NCBI GenBank assembly: GCA_963789565.1
Contig: CAWBKX010000002.1
Coordinates: 2,170,001-2,234,000, forward strand
Reading direction: 5' to 3'
DNA from: CALAGB01 sp963789565
Lineage (GTDB): Bacteria > Chloroflexota > Chloroflexia > Thermomicrobiales > Thermomicrobiaceae
Length of the DNA: 64,000 nt
Shown in pieces: positions 32,986 to 40,962 of the stretch (positions are counted from its first letter, which is position 1; each line of letters starts with the position of its first letter). A model generated the notes under the pieces. The model was not told where the DNA came from, did not search any database, and saw only the letters and a program-made list of their open reading frames with translations. The position numbers and the translations under genes are program-made.

Positions 32986-33555
32986 ATGACCTACGATCCA
33001 AACGTTCATCATCGAAGGTCGATCCGCCTCAAGGACTATGAATACACGACGCCTGGTTGGTATTTCGTCACCATCGTCGTCCAAGATCGCGCCTGCCTAT
33101 TTGGCGAAGTTATTGATTCGGTGATGCAACCAAACGACGCCGGTCAAATGGTGGCAAGAGTATGGTCCGAGATTCCGGTGATGTATCCCGGGATCGACAT
33201 CGACTCACTTGTGGTGATGCCTAACCACCTGCATGGGATTATCGTCTTGCTCGAGGAACAGCGGACCGCGTCCGTAGGGGCAGACCCCCTGTGTCTGCCC
33301 TCCTCGGTGCCTCCAACCAAGGCGTTGTCACTCGGAGACGTTGTGCGCCGCTTCAAATCCTTGACGACCAGAGAGTATGGCGTGGGAGTGCGGCAATCCG
33401 GCTGGCCGCCATTCAGTCAGCGTCTGTGGCAGCGGAATTACTTCGAGCACGTGGTGCGGGACGAACGAGATGCCGACCGCCTCCAGCGCTACATCATCGA
33501 TAACCCGGCGAATTGGGCCCGCGACGTCGAGAATGTGCAGCCATTACCCGCATAG
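32986..33555 (+). CDS. REP-associated tyrosine transposase (RAYT) 2, with a REP inside the gene
   Basis: It has 189 residues from the ATG at 32986 (a GTG directly precedes it). RAYT features are the N-terminal HHRRSIRLKDYEYTTPGWYF, the HxH metal site in VVMPNHLHGIIVLLEE, VVRRFKSLTTREYGVGVRQ and the C-terminal FEHVVRDERDADRLQRYIID with the nucleophile Tyr. The family REP occurs on both sides (32936-32969 and 33574-33607) and, inverted, inside the coding sequence at 33273-33301, where it encodes SVGADPLCLP. The insertion keeps the frame, so the protein may still fold with a longer loop between the HxH strand and the next helix. Confidence 0.88.
   Translation: MTYDPNVHHRRSIRLKDYEYTTPGWYFVTIVVQDRACLFGEVIDSVMQPNDAGQMVARVWSEIPVMYPGIDIDSLVVMPNHLHGIIVLLEEQRTASVGADPLCLPSSVPPTKALSLGDVVRRFKSLTTREYGVGVRQSGWPPFSQRLWQRNYFEHVVRDERDADRLQRYIIDNPANWARDVENVQPLPA
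33273..33301 (-). repeat. REP copy 2, inverted, inside the RAYT 2 coding sequence
   Basis: CGTAGGGGCAGACCCCCTGT and on to GTCTGCCCTC is the reverse complement of copies 1 and 3. It adds about ten in-frame residues (96-105) to the transposase. Confidence 0.85.
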
Positions 33556-33573
33556 AGCGGTTGGCCGGCCGAC

Positions 33574-33607
33574 GGTACAGGGCAGACACAGGGGGTCTGC
33601 CCTTACA
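33574..33607 (+). repeat. REP copy 3 of RAYT 2 family
   Basis: GGTACAGGGCAGACACAGGGG and on to GTCTGCCCTTACACGA is nearly identical to copy 1 (one change in the tail). It lies 18 bp after the transposase stop and also just past the stop of the converging TPR gene. Confidence 0.85.
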
Positions 33608-33630
33608 CGATGTCTTTTACGATCCTCCGC

Positions 33631-35292
33631 TCAGTCAGCCGCTGTCTCCATGCGACAGAAGCAGGAGGAGGCAATCGGGACGTCGGCGCGAGCCGAGGCG
33701 ATCGAGAGCCGCTGGTTGATGATGCCGCAGAAGTCGTGTTTCCCCTGCCGCATCAAGGCCTCGTGGTAGCCATGCAGCGCCCAGACGTTCTCGGGGTGCT
33801 GGTAAGCGCGAGCGAGCGTCCCATCCAACCCAAGATCGGCACGATAGACCGCCTCTGCCTCTTCGAGGCGTCCCTGCTCCAGGAGCAAGGCACCCAACGC
33901 ATGTCGTACCGGCTGCATCCAGCCCCACGGCTCGGCATAGGCCAGGCTGTCGTAGCGTGTGATCGACTCCCGCAAATGCGCAAACGCCTCGTCGTAGTTC
34001 CCCTTGCGATACTCCAACTCGCCGGCCAGCATCTCGCGGGCGACTTCCAACACGTCGACGCATTTGTTCTGGATGCCGTGATAGCGACTTTCCGGTACGC
34101 GGGCGGCGGCGGCTTCGAACCGGCGCTGCTCCTCCTCCGCCTCAGCGACGCGCCCCGTCGCCGAAAAAGCGACCCCTTTGGCGTAATGCGTCATTGCCAT
34201 CGTGACGCGGAAGAGGTCCGGGTCGTCCGGTAACGGCAGGTCGATGATCTCTTGCCACATGCCAAATCGGACCATCACGTGCAGTCTCATCGAGAGGAAC
34301 CACTCGATACGGTCCGCCATATTGACCGGCTCGACCATCTCCAAGGTTTCACGCGGGACGCTGGCGATCACCTCTTCCGCCGCCTTGAGCGCGATCTCCT
34401 TTTGCCCAAGGAACATCGCTCCATACACCTTGAAGTGATAGTTGTGCAGCCGGTAGAAGGTGTAGTACGGCAGGACGCCGGTTCGCTCCTGGAACTGATC
34501 GTCGACGCGCGTGGCCAGCTCGTTATACGCCACCACGTCATGATAGTTGCCGCAGAGCACGTCGATGTGCGTCGCCATGTGGATGAGATGGCCTGCATCC
34601 GGAACCAAATTTCGCAGCCAGTCCGCGGCCTTGAGCGCCCGCTCAGGAAACGGCGACATCTCCAGCAGGTGGATGTACATGTGCAGCACACCAGGGTGCC
34701 GCTGACTCGCCGGATTTTCGAAGGCACCCTCCAGCACGTTCAGCGCTTCGATCGTATCCGCACCCTCGGCGGCTTCACCGGTCGCCAGATTCCACAGCAA
34801 CCACGGTGTGCGGTTCATCAGCGACTCGGCGAAGAGAGCGGCCACATCCAAATCGTTGCCATAATCGCGATAGACCGCGCGCATGGCATTGGCGTAGTCG
34901 TCATTCCAAACGGAGCAGTCTTCGATCGGGGTGGGCGAGGGATAGCGCGCTTGAATCGCCTCGATCAGGGCGCGTTCCGCGGGAGTGGCGCGATGGATCA
35001 GCGTCAATGCTGTCTGGACAGCCCCATGCGCCTTCGCCACCATTTTGACCAGCGCTCGCGCGCCGAACATGTCCCATTCCAGGTTGTAATTAGGGCCGCT
35101 GGCGTAGGCCACCCCCCAGTAGGCCATGGGGCAGTCGGGGTCAGCTTCGATGGCTCGCTCGAAGCACTTGACGGCTTCGCCGTGATTGAAGCCGTAGGTC
35201 CAGTTGAGGCCGCGATCGAACCAGAGCTGAGCCTCGGGTGATGACGTCGAGATCGTTCGATGATGATCGCCGAGGTCATAGTAGTCCGACAT
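33631..35292 (-). CDS. TPR-repeat protein, paralogue 1
   Basis: A 553-residue cytoplasmic protein from the ATG at 35292 with GGAGG 7 nt upstream. TPR-like helical pairs run through it: NHGEAVKCFERAIEADPDCPMAYWGVAYA near residue 35 is a canonical TPR unit, and EYRKGNYDEAFAHLRESI and LLLEQGRLEEAEAVYRADLG are others near the C-terminus. Conserved non-TPR blocks (WFDRGLNWTYGFNH, GVLHMYIHLLEMSPFPERAL, HMATHIDVLCGNYHDVV) carry many His residues and may form a binding site. The end SSCFCRMETAAD has a CxC. The function is not known. It is the second of two tandem paralogues. Confidence 0.85.
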   Translation of the reverse strand: MSDYYDLGDHHRTISTSSPEAQLWFDRGLNWTYGFNHGEAVKCFERAIEADPDCPMAYWGVAYASGPNYNLEWDMFGARALVKMVAKAHGAVQTALTLIHRATPAERALIEAIQARYPSPTPIEDCSVWNDDYANAMRAVYRDYGNDLDVAALFAESLMNRTPWLLWNLATGEAAEGADTIEALNVLEGAFENPASQRHPGVLHMYIHLLEMSPFPERALKAADWLRNLVPDAGHLIHMATHIDVLCGNYHDVVAYNELATRVDDQFQERTGVLPYYTFYRLHNYHFKVYGAMFLGQKEIALKAAEEVIASVPRETLEMVEPVNMADRIEWFLSMRLHVMVRFGMWQEIIDLPLPDDPDLFRVTMAMTHYAKGVAFSATGRVAEAEEEQRRFEAAAARVPESRYHGIQNKCVDVLEVAREMLAGELEYRKGNYDEAFAHLRESITRYDSLAYAEPWGWMQPVRHALGALLLEQGRLEEAEAVYRADLGLDGTLARAYQHPENVWALHGYHEALMRQGKHDFCGIINQRLSIASARADVPIASSCFCRMETAAD

Positions 35293-35376
35293 CAGGTTCC
35301 TCCTTGGTGAGTCCGTCGTCGCGCCGCGCAACGGAACACTGGGGTCGATTGTCGCCGCCGATTTCGGATATTCTCC

Positions 35377-37032
35377 TCAGTCAGCGGCCGTCTCCATGCG
35401 GCAGAAGCAGGACGACTCGATCGGGACGTCGGCGCGGGCGGCGGCGATGTCCAGCCGCTGTTTGATGATCCCGCAGAAATGGTGCTTGCCGAGTCGCATC
35501 AGGCATTCGTGATAGCCGTGCAGGCTCCAGACGTTGTCCGGATGCTGAAAGGCGCGGGCTAAACTTCCGTCCAGGCCCAGGTCGGCCCGGTAGACTGCTT
35601 CCGCCTCCTCGATTCGTCCCTGCTCCAGCAGCAGTGCGCCATAGGCGTGACGAGTCGGCTGCATCCAGCCCCAGGGCTCATCGTAGGTCAGGCTGTCGTC
35701 CAGCTCGATCGACCGGCGCAGGTGGGCGAAGGCATCCTCAAAGTTCCCCTTGCGATACTCGAGCTCTCCGGCCAGCATCTCGCGAGCGATGGCCAGGATC
35801 TCGATGCAACGGTTGTTGAAAAGGTAACGAGTTTCCGGCACCTGTGCAAACGCCTCCTCGAACAGCCGCTGCTGCTCATCCGCCTCCTGCACGCGGCCGG
35901 TGGCCGAGAAGGCCACACCCTTGGCGTAATGGATCATGGCGGTGGTGACGCAATAGAGCGCTCTATCCTGCGGCAGCGCCGTGTCGATGATCTCCTGCCA
36001 GCGTCCAAAGCGGATGAGGACGTGCATCTTCACGCCAAGAAAACCCTCGATCCAATCGGCCATGCGCGGCACCTGCTGCGCCACCAGCGCCTTGGGGATG
36101 GTGGCGACCACCTCATCAGCCGTCCGCAGGGCGATCTCTGACTGTCCCAGGAACATGGCGCCGTACAGCTTGAAATGGAAGTTGTGCACGCGGTAGAGCG
36201 TGTAGTAATTCATGGCACCCTCACGAGCCAGGAACTTGTTGTCGGCCACGATCGCGGCTGAGTTCGATGCCACCACGGTGTGGTACTGACCGCAGAGGAC
36301 GTCGATGTGTGTCGGCATGTGCTCCAGATGTCCGGCATCCGGCACCAGCCCACGCAGCCAATCGGCGGCGCGCAGCGCCCGCTCCGGGAATGGGGACATT
36401 TCCATCAAGTGGATGTACATGTGGAGGATCCCGGGATGCGTGCGGCTCGTACGGTCCTCGAAGGCGCGCTCCAATATTTCCATCGCCTCGACGGTGTCGG
36501 CTCCTTCGGCCGGTTCACCCGCGTTCAGATCCCAGAGCTGCCAGGGTGTGCGGTTCATGAGTGCTTCGGCGAAGAGCGCCGACACGTCCAGATTATCGCC
36601 GAAGTCGCGATAGACCTCGCGCATGGCGTCGGCATAGGCATCGTTCCAGACGGAGCAATCTTCGATCGGGGTAGGTGAGGGATAACGAGCCTGCACGGCG
36701 GCGATGAGCGCCCGTTCGGCGGGATTCGCCTTGTCCAGCAGCGACATGGCCATACGCGCCGCGCCGTGTGCTTTGGTCACGGTCTGTGCCAGATCGATTG
36801 GATCGAACATCTCCCATGTCTTGTTGTAGTTGGGTCCGGACGCGTAGGCGATGCCCCAGTAGGCCATGGCGCAGTCGGGATCGCAGTCGATGGCCCGCTC
36901 GAAGCACTTGACCGCCTCGTAATGGTTGAAGCCGTAGGTCCAGTTCAGACCGCGATCGAACCAGACCTGGGCCTCGGGCGATGAGGTCGAGATCCGGCGT
37001 CGATAACTGCCGAGATCGTAGTAACTGGACAT
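35377..37032 (-). CDS. TPR-repeat protein, paralogue 2
   Basis: A 551-residue paralogue of the next gene with the same block order, including WFDRGLNWTYGFNH, RYPSPTPIEDCSVWND, ILHMYIHLMEMSPFPERAL, HMPTHIDVLCGQYHTVV and the C-terminal SSCFCRMETAAD. The ATG at 37032 has GGAG 8 nt upstream and aligns with the paralogue start. The two genes are 84 bp apart and probably one transcript. The conserved His-rich motifs and terminal CxC argue for a metal or redox link, but no assignment is possible. Confidence 0.85.
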   Translation of the reverse strand: MSSYYDLGSYRRRISTSSPEAQVWFDRGLNWTYGFNHYEAVKCFERAIDCDPDCAMAYWGIAYASGPNYNKTWEMFDPIDLAQTVTKAHGAARMAMSLLDKANPAERALIAAVQARYPSPTPIEDCSVWNDAYADAMREVYRDFGDNLDVSALFAEALMNRTPWQLWDLNAGEPAEGADTVEAMEILERAFEDRTSRTHPGILHMYIHLMEMSPFPERALRAADWLRGLVPDAGHLEHMPTHIDVLCGQYHTVVASNSAAIVADNKFLAREGAMNYYTLYRVHNFHFKLYGAMFLGQSEIALRTADEVVATIPKALVAQQVPRMADWIEGFLGVKMHVLIRFGRWQEIIDTALPQDRALYCVTTAMIHYAKGVAFSATGRVQEADEQQRLFEEAFAQVPETRYLFNNRCIEILAIAREMLAGELEYRKGNFEDAFAHLRRSIELDDSLTYDEPWGWMQPTRHAYGALLLEQGRIEEAEAVYRADLGLDGSLARAFQHPDNVWSLHGYHECLMRLGKHHFCGIIKQRLDIAAARADVPIESSCFCRMETAAD

Positions 37033-37232
37033 GAGAGTGCTCCTCAGGTAATCGTCGTCACTGACGAATTGCGAAGGAGGGTCACACGAAGGTGTAATGA
37101 CAATAGTACCTTGGAAGATGGCGTGACGAAACTGGCCCAATGACCGGGTTCGCGCCATTTTCACCCGGTTACTATCCGGGAAGCCGTCGTCTTCAATCGT
37201 AAAAATGCTCGTCTCAACGGCAGGACAGTTGT

Positions 37233-38081
37233 ATGAATCGGATGGTCTATTTCGCCACGCGTATGGCCGCGCCGGGGATCGACCCGGACGACGAGCCGCT
37301 GCGCATGACGCTGGAGGAGCGCGGCGTCGAGGTGCGCCCAGCTGTCTGGTCCGACCCCGACGTCGACTGGTCGGCCGCCGATCTCTGTTTGATACGTTCG
37401 ACGTGGGACTATCACCGTCATCTGCGGGAGTTCATCGGCTGGGTGGAACGGGTCGCTGCCGTGACGTGCTTGTGGAATGGCGTCGAACTGGTGCGCTGGA
37501 ACACCGACAAGCGCTACCTGCTTGATCTTGAGCGGGCAGGGGTGCCGGTCGTGCCGACCGTCTGGCTGCCGCGTGGAGAGTCGGCCGACTTTACGGCGAT
37601 TCTGGACGAGCATGGTTGGGACGAGGCGGTGATCAAGCCGACCGTGTCGGCCGATTCCTTCGGCACGATGCGATTGGATCGAGACGCTGCAGGCGAATCA
37701 CAGGTGCGACTGAACGCCTTGCTGCAGACCGACGATCTCATGCTGCAGCCCCATCTGAAAGCAGTTGTCGAGCGCGGTGAGCGGTCGTTGATTTTCATTG
37801 CCGGAGAGAATACGCATGCATTGCGTCGTGGTGACGTCTTCGGTCAAATGCAGCGTGCGCCGGAGCTCATCCAGCCCACGCCGGAAGAGGTGGCACTGGC
37901 GGCAAGAGCGCTGGCTGAAGTGACGCAGCCCTACCTCTACGCCCGGGTCGATCTGATCTCGCCCGCAGACGAGCCACCGATCCTGATGGAGCTGGAGCTG
38001 GTCGAGCCCTCCCTGTTTCTGCCTCTGGCGCCACACGCGGCCGACCGCCTGGCCGACCGCATCGTGGAGATTATTGGGTGA
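37233..38081 (+). CDS. ATP-grasp enzyme (RimK/DcsG-like)
   Basis: A 282-residue ATP-grasp ligase. WNTDKRYLLDLERAGVPVVPT is the usual entry to the ATP-grasp domain, AVIKPTVSADSFGT the first lysine strand, and ILMELELVEPSLFLPLAP the metal-binding end (E-x-E, then N replaced by the VEPS segment, as in cycloserine ligase DcsG relatives). It probably couples a carboxylate to an amine using ATP. No adjacent gene hints at the substrate. It is divergent from the TPR gene pair. Confidence 0.82.
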   Translation: MNRMVYFATRMAAPGIDPDDEPLRMTLEERGVEVRPAVWSDPDVDWSAADLCLIRSTWDYHRHLREFIGWVERVAAVTCLWNGVELVRWNTDKRYLLDLERAGVPVVPTVWLPRGESADFTAILDEHGWDEAVIKPTVSADSFGTMRLDRDAAGESQVRLNALLQTDDLMLQPHLKAVVERGERSLIFIAGENTHALRRGDVFGQMQRAPELIQPTPEEVALAARALAEVTQPYLYARVDLISPADEPPILMELELVEPSLFLPLAPHAADRLADRIVEIIG

Positions 38082-38431
38082 AGAGATGGCTCGGGTGGTT
38101 GGTAACGGGGGGGACCCACGAGATCATGTCATCGTGGGTCGCAACCGATGGTTCTTGCGCCCTATATGATCATTGATGAAGTATTTCGGCAATTGGTGAC
38201 GGTCGTCGGCCTGCGGCCGAAGGGCGCACGGAGGCATCGCCCCTACGTTCTCGCGCGTACGTTCAGCCCCTTCAGTGGGCTTCGTTTAGACTAGCCTGGG
38301 ATCTTTAGTCCCGGGTGATCGTCGAGCACCTGGCGATCTAATTCGTCAAACACCATCAAGGGAGCGAGGACCATCACTGCGGGCTCAGAATGACATAATC
38401 AGCACTGGTTCCCTACTGGGATAGCACGTCC
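38082..38431. other. Intergenic region rich in repeats
   Basis: No gene is supported. It holds a REP-like hairpin GGGCG-N11-CGCCC followed by CTACG (38222-38245), solo copy B of the double-hairpin family (38260-38320) and an 18-bp sequence (38377-38394) repeated inverted at 63518-63535. Confidence 0.6.
38260..38320 (+). repeat. Solo copy B of the double-hairpin repeat family
   Basis: AGCCCC-TTCAGT-GGGCT and then CCTGGGAT-CTTTA-GTCCCGGG reproduce both hairpins of the repeats flanking the transposase at 55552-55956, in the same order as copy E. No transposase gene is present here. Confidence 0.75.
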
Positions 38432-38659
38432 CTATTGACCGTCCTTCCCATTCTTCACCGGGTAACCGGTCTTGGTAATGACCCGCTCGAGGTAGGAGCG
38501 GTCGATCATATCGGTCTCGTAGTCGATAGAGACGACGTGCCGTTTGACGTCGGCGTCGGCGCGCTGGATGCCGGTCACGCCAGTCAAGGCGGTCTCGATG
38601 TCGATCGCTTCGCGCTCCTCGGATAGGGACGGCACCTCGATGTCTACGCGTTCGATCAT
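38432..38659 (-). CDS. Heavy-metal-associated (HMA)-like domain protein without CxxC
   Basis: A 75-residue ferredoxin-like fold protein. IERVDIEVPSLSEEREAIDI, ETALTGVTGIQRADADVKRH and VVSIDYETDMIDRSYLERVI fit HMA domains, with the GYPV end. The metal-binding CxxC of copper chaperones is absent (SLSEERE instead), so metal transfer is unlikely. It is the last gene of the first formate dehydrogenase cluster, 25 bp after the previous stop. Its role there is unknown. Confidence 0.7.
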   Translation of the reverse strand: MIERVDIEVPSLSEEREAIDIETALTGVTGIQRADADVKRHVVSIDYETDMIDRSYLERVITKTGYPVKNGKDGQ

Positions 38660-38684
38660 TGCTTTTCTCCCTGAACGGACGAAC

Positions 38685-39137
38685 TCAGTGTCGTTCCAGT
38701 GCCTTCGGATTGCGCCAATCCACCGGCATGTCCGACTTGCGCACGTCGAGGATCAACCGGTCCATGGACATGGAGCGAATGGCGTCGAATGGAATGTAGA
38801 GTGGCCGAGCAAGCGGGTTTCTGCGTCCGGTTCGAACCACGACGCCGGTGACGCTCTGATACAGGTCGTGGTTGCGTGTCCCGTATTGACGCGCTTTCGA
38901 TTGGCTGGCCGGCCCGGTATTGCCCAGACTGATGGTCGGGAACGGCCCGAGCTCTTCTCCGAAGACGTGCCCGTTACTGCTCACGTCGGCTGACTTCTGG
39001 TCGCCGCCGCTCACTGGGGATTCTCCCGCGACGACCTCGATCACGCTGCCGATGTACTCGGTCTGGTCGGTGTCGTAGACGTCCATGCCGCGACGGATCG
39101 TCAAGCGCGGCGCATGATGCCGGTCGATCGCGCTCAT
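38685..39137 (-). CDS. PRC-barrel/DUF2171-like protein of the formate dehydrogenase cluster
   Basis: A 150-residue soluble protein. The start RRGMDVYDTDQTEYIGSVIE is typical of PRC-barrel-like DUF2171 proteins, and the end PLYIPFDAIRSMSMDRLILD repeats the beta pattern. In between is an inserted loop (SADVSSNGHVFGEELGPFPT). Its start overlaps the stop of the NrfD-like gene by ATGA (39134-39137), so it belongs to the operon. Function unknown. Confidence 0.7.
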   Translation of the reverse strand: MSAIDRHHAPRLTIRRGMDVYDTDQTEYIGSVIEVVAGESPVSGGDQKSADVSSNGHVFGEELGPFPTISLGNTGPASQSKARQYGTRNHDLYQSVTGVVVRTGRRNPLARPLYIPFDAIRSMSMDRLILDVRKSDMPVDWRNPKALERH

Positions 39138-40120
39138 TTGGCCTGCCTCGCTCCATTTGGATGGCGGGTGTATTCGAAGTAGTACTTGGGGTTATTGGCC
39201 GAGTCCTTACCCGCAAAGACCACCACTGCACGGAAGAAGAAGCCGCCGACCAGTGCCAGCGTGGCGCCGAAGAGGCGTCTGCCCACTGAGCTCTGGTGGT
39301 GGGATCGGCTGGCACCCAGATGCAATCCGAGTGGCAGGACCATGCCCGCACCCATCACCCCGGGCCAGAAGAGCTTGCCCAAGCGTCCGTTGGTGAGTGG
39401 CTCGCGCAGGTTGCCGAGCCGCACCAAACTCGCGGCGATCAGGCCGATCTCGGCCACGAGCGAGACCGTCTCGGCGCGCCGCAACGCATCCGCCGTCTCG
39501 CGTTGTTCGCTCCCGGAAATGCGCAGCAGGACGGTGAGCGCAGCCAGGCTGGTCGAGAAGGCTGAGCTGACGAAGGCCGGTCCCCAAAGCATGTAGTTGC
39601 GTGCCCAGATGGGGACATTCGTGGCCGAGACGAGCACCCCGGTATAGCCGGAGACGAAGAGAGAGACCGGCAGGCCGATAATTCCCAGAGCGCGCCGGGA
39701 GGTGACGAATGCGTTGCGTCGCGTGACGTCGGCGATGAACTGCATCAACGCCAGCGGCCCGGCGATCAGGCTCAGCAGGAGCAGCGCCCATGTGCCCTGA
39801 CTCATCGGAGAACGCAGCTTGACGATGCGGAACATGTGATGTGCCCGGTCCGGCCGCCCCAGATCGAGCACCAAAAGGATGGGCGAGACCACGAGCATCG
39901 CCAGCGAGAGGTACCGTCCGGCTCGTGCCAGGGCTTTGTCCTTCGAGAAGAGATCGGCCAGCGCCGCGATGGCAAACGAGGCTCCAGCCAGCCCGCCGGT
40001 GAAGAAATAGCTGATGATGAGCCAACCCCAGTGGGGCGCCTTTATCGGCGGGACGTCGTAATAGCTCTCGCGCACCTGACTGCTGGCCGTCTTCATTGTC
40101 GATCGTCGCGTCTGTTCCAT
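39134..40120 (-). CDS. nrfD: NrfD/PsrC-like quinone-interacting membrane subunit
   Basis: A 328-residue polytopic protein with about eight helices (WGWLIISYFFTGGLAGASFA, SLAMLVVSPILLVLDLGRPD, LFVSGYTGVLVSATNVPIWA). The GGLAGASF and LDLGRPDR motifs are family marks of NrfD/PsrC membrane subunits, which pass electrons between an iron-sulfur subunit and quinone. In this operon it replaces the cytochrome b subunit FdnI. It starts 8 bp after the FdnH-like stop and overlaps the next gene by 4 bp. Confidence 0.88.
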   Translation of the reverse strand: MEQTRRSTMKTASSQVRESYYDVPPIKAPHWGWLIISYFFTGGLAGASFAIAALADLFSKDKALARAGRYLSLAMLVVSPILLVLDLGRPDRAHHMFRIVKLRSPMSQGTWALLLLSLIAGPLALMQFIADVTRRNAFVTSRRALGIIGLPVSLFVSGYTGVLVSATNVPIWARNYMLWGPAFVSSAFSTSLAALTVLLRISGSEQRETADALRRAETVSLVAEIGLIAASLVRLGNLREPLTNGRLGKLFWPGVMGAGMVLPLGLHLGASRSHHQSSVGRRLFGATLALVGGFFFRAVVVFAGKDSANNPKYYFEYTRHPNGARQAK

Positions 40121-40128
40121 ATCAGTCC

Positions 40129-40962
40129 TTACTTGCGCCAGAGCGAAAGAGCCGTCGCCGCGCCGAGTGCCACGGCCGTGGCGGCCATCGAGAGGATGCC
40201 GGGAAGCACGTTGTTCTGTGGCAGGCGTGGGTGTTCCGGTAGGTTGTACTTGGCCGGTTCATCCAGCAGGATGAACATGGCGTTGAGATCACCAATTCCG
40301 CCCGTTCCGCCGACATCGCTGTTGCCGTAGATATAGGCTGGGGCTCCCTGTGCCTGGAGTTGCTGCACGCGTGACTTGGCACGCTGGCGCAGCTCAGTGA
40401 CCTTGCCAAACTGGATCGAATCGGTCGGGCAGGACTTGGCGCAAGCCGGCTCAAGACCGTCGGAAAGCCGGTCGTAGCAGAGCGTGCACTTGTGCGCCTT
40501 TCCGTCGTGCGCCATCGAGACCGTCTCGTTGCCGGTTGGCATGTCGAGGTCGATCACGCCGAACGGGCACGCCGGAACGCAGTAGCCGCAGCCGTTGCAG
40601 ACATCCTGCTGCACCACCACCGTGCCGAATTCGGTGCGGATGAGCGCTCCGGTGGGGCAGGCTTCTAGACAGCCCGCGTGCGTGCAGTGCTTGCAGACGT
40701 CGCTCATCATCAACCAGTTCGATTGCGTGCCAGGGCTGCCAGCGCCGGGCATCTCGGAGAAGGTGACGTGCCGCCAGGTGGAGGCGCCCAGGCTGAGCGT
40801 GTTGTCGTAGCTAGTTCCCTTCCAGCTCAGACCGTCCATCGGCAGTTGATTCCACTGCTTGCAGGCCACTTCACACGCTTTGCAGCCGATGCAGACCGAG
40901 GTATCGGTCAGGAATCCGACGACGTCCTGATTCGCGACCATGTCTCTGATATCAACGCTCAT
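40129..40962 (-). CDS. fdnH: Formate dehydrogenase iron-sulfur (beta) subunit, FdnH-like
   Basis: A 277-residue protein with four [4Fe-4S] cluster motifs: CIGCKACEVACKQW (about 22-35), CKHCTHAGCLEACPTGAL, CNGCGYCVPACPFGV and CTLCYDRLSDGLEPACAKSCP. A single hydrophobic segment near the C-terminus (VLPGILSMAATAVALGAATA) anchors it to the membrane, as in FdnH. It carries electrons from the catalytic subunit to the NrfD-like subunit. Its ATG overlaps the stop of the catalytic gene (ATGA at 40959-40962). Confidence 0.92.
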   Translation of the reverse strand: MSVDIRDMVANQDVVGFLTDTSVCIGCKACEVACKQWNQLPMDGLSWKGTSYDNTLSLGASTWRHVTFSEMPGAGSPGTQSNWLMMSDVCKHCTHAGCLEACPTGALIRTEFGTVVVQQDVCNGCGYCVPACPFGVIDLDMPTGNETVSMAHDGKAHKCTLCYDRLSDGLEPACAKSCPTDSIQFGKVTELRQRAKSRVQQLQAQGAPAYIYGNSDVGGTGGIGDLNAMFILLDEPAKYNLPEHPRLPQNNVLPGILSMAATAVALGAATALSLWRK

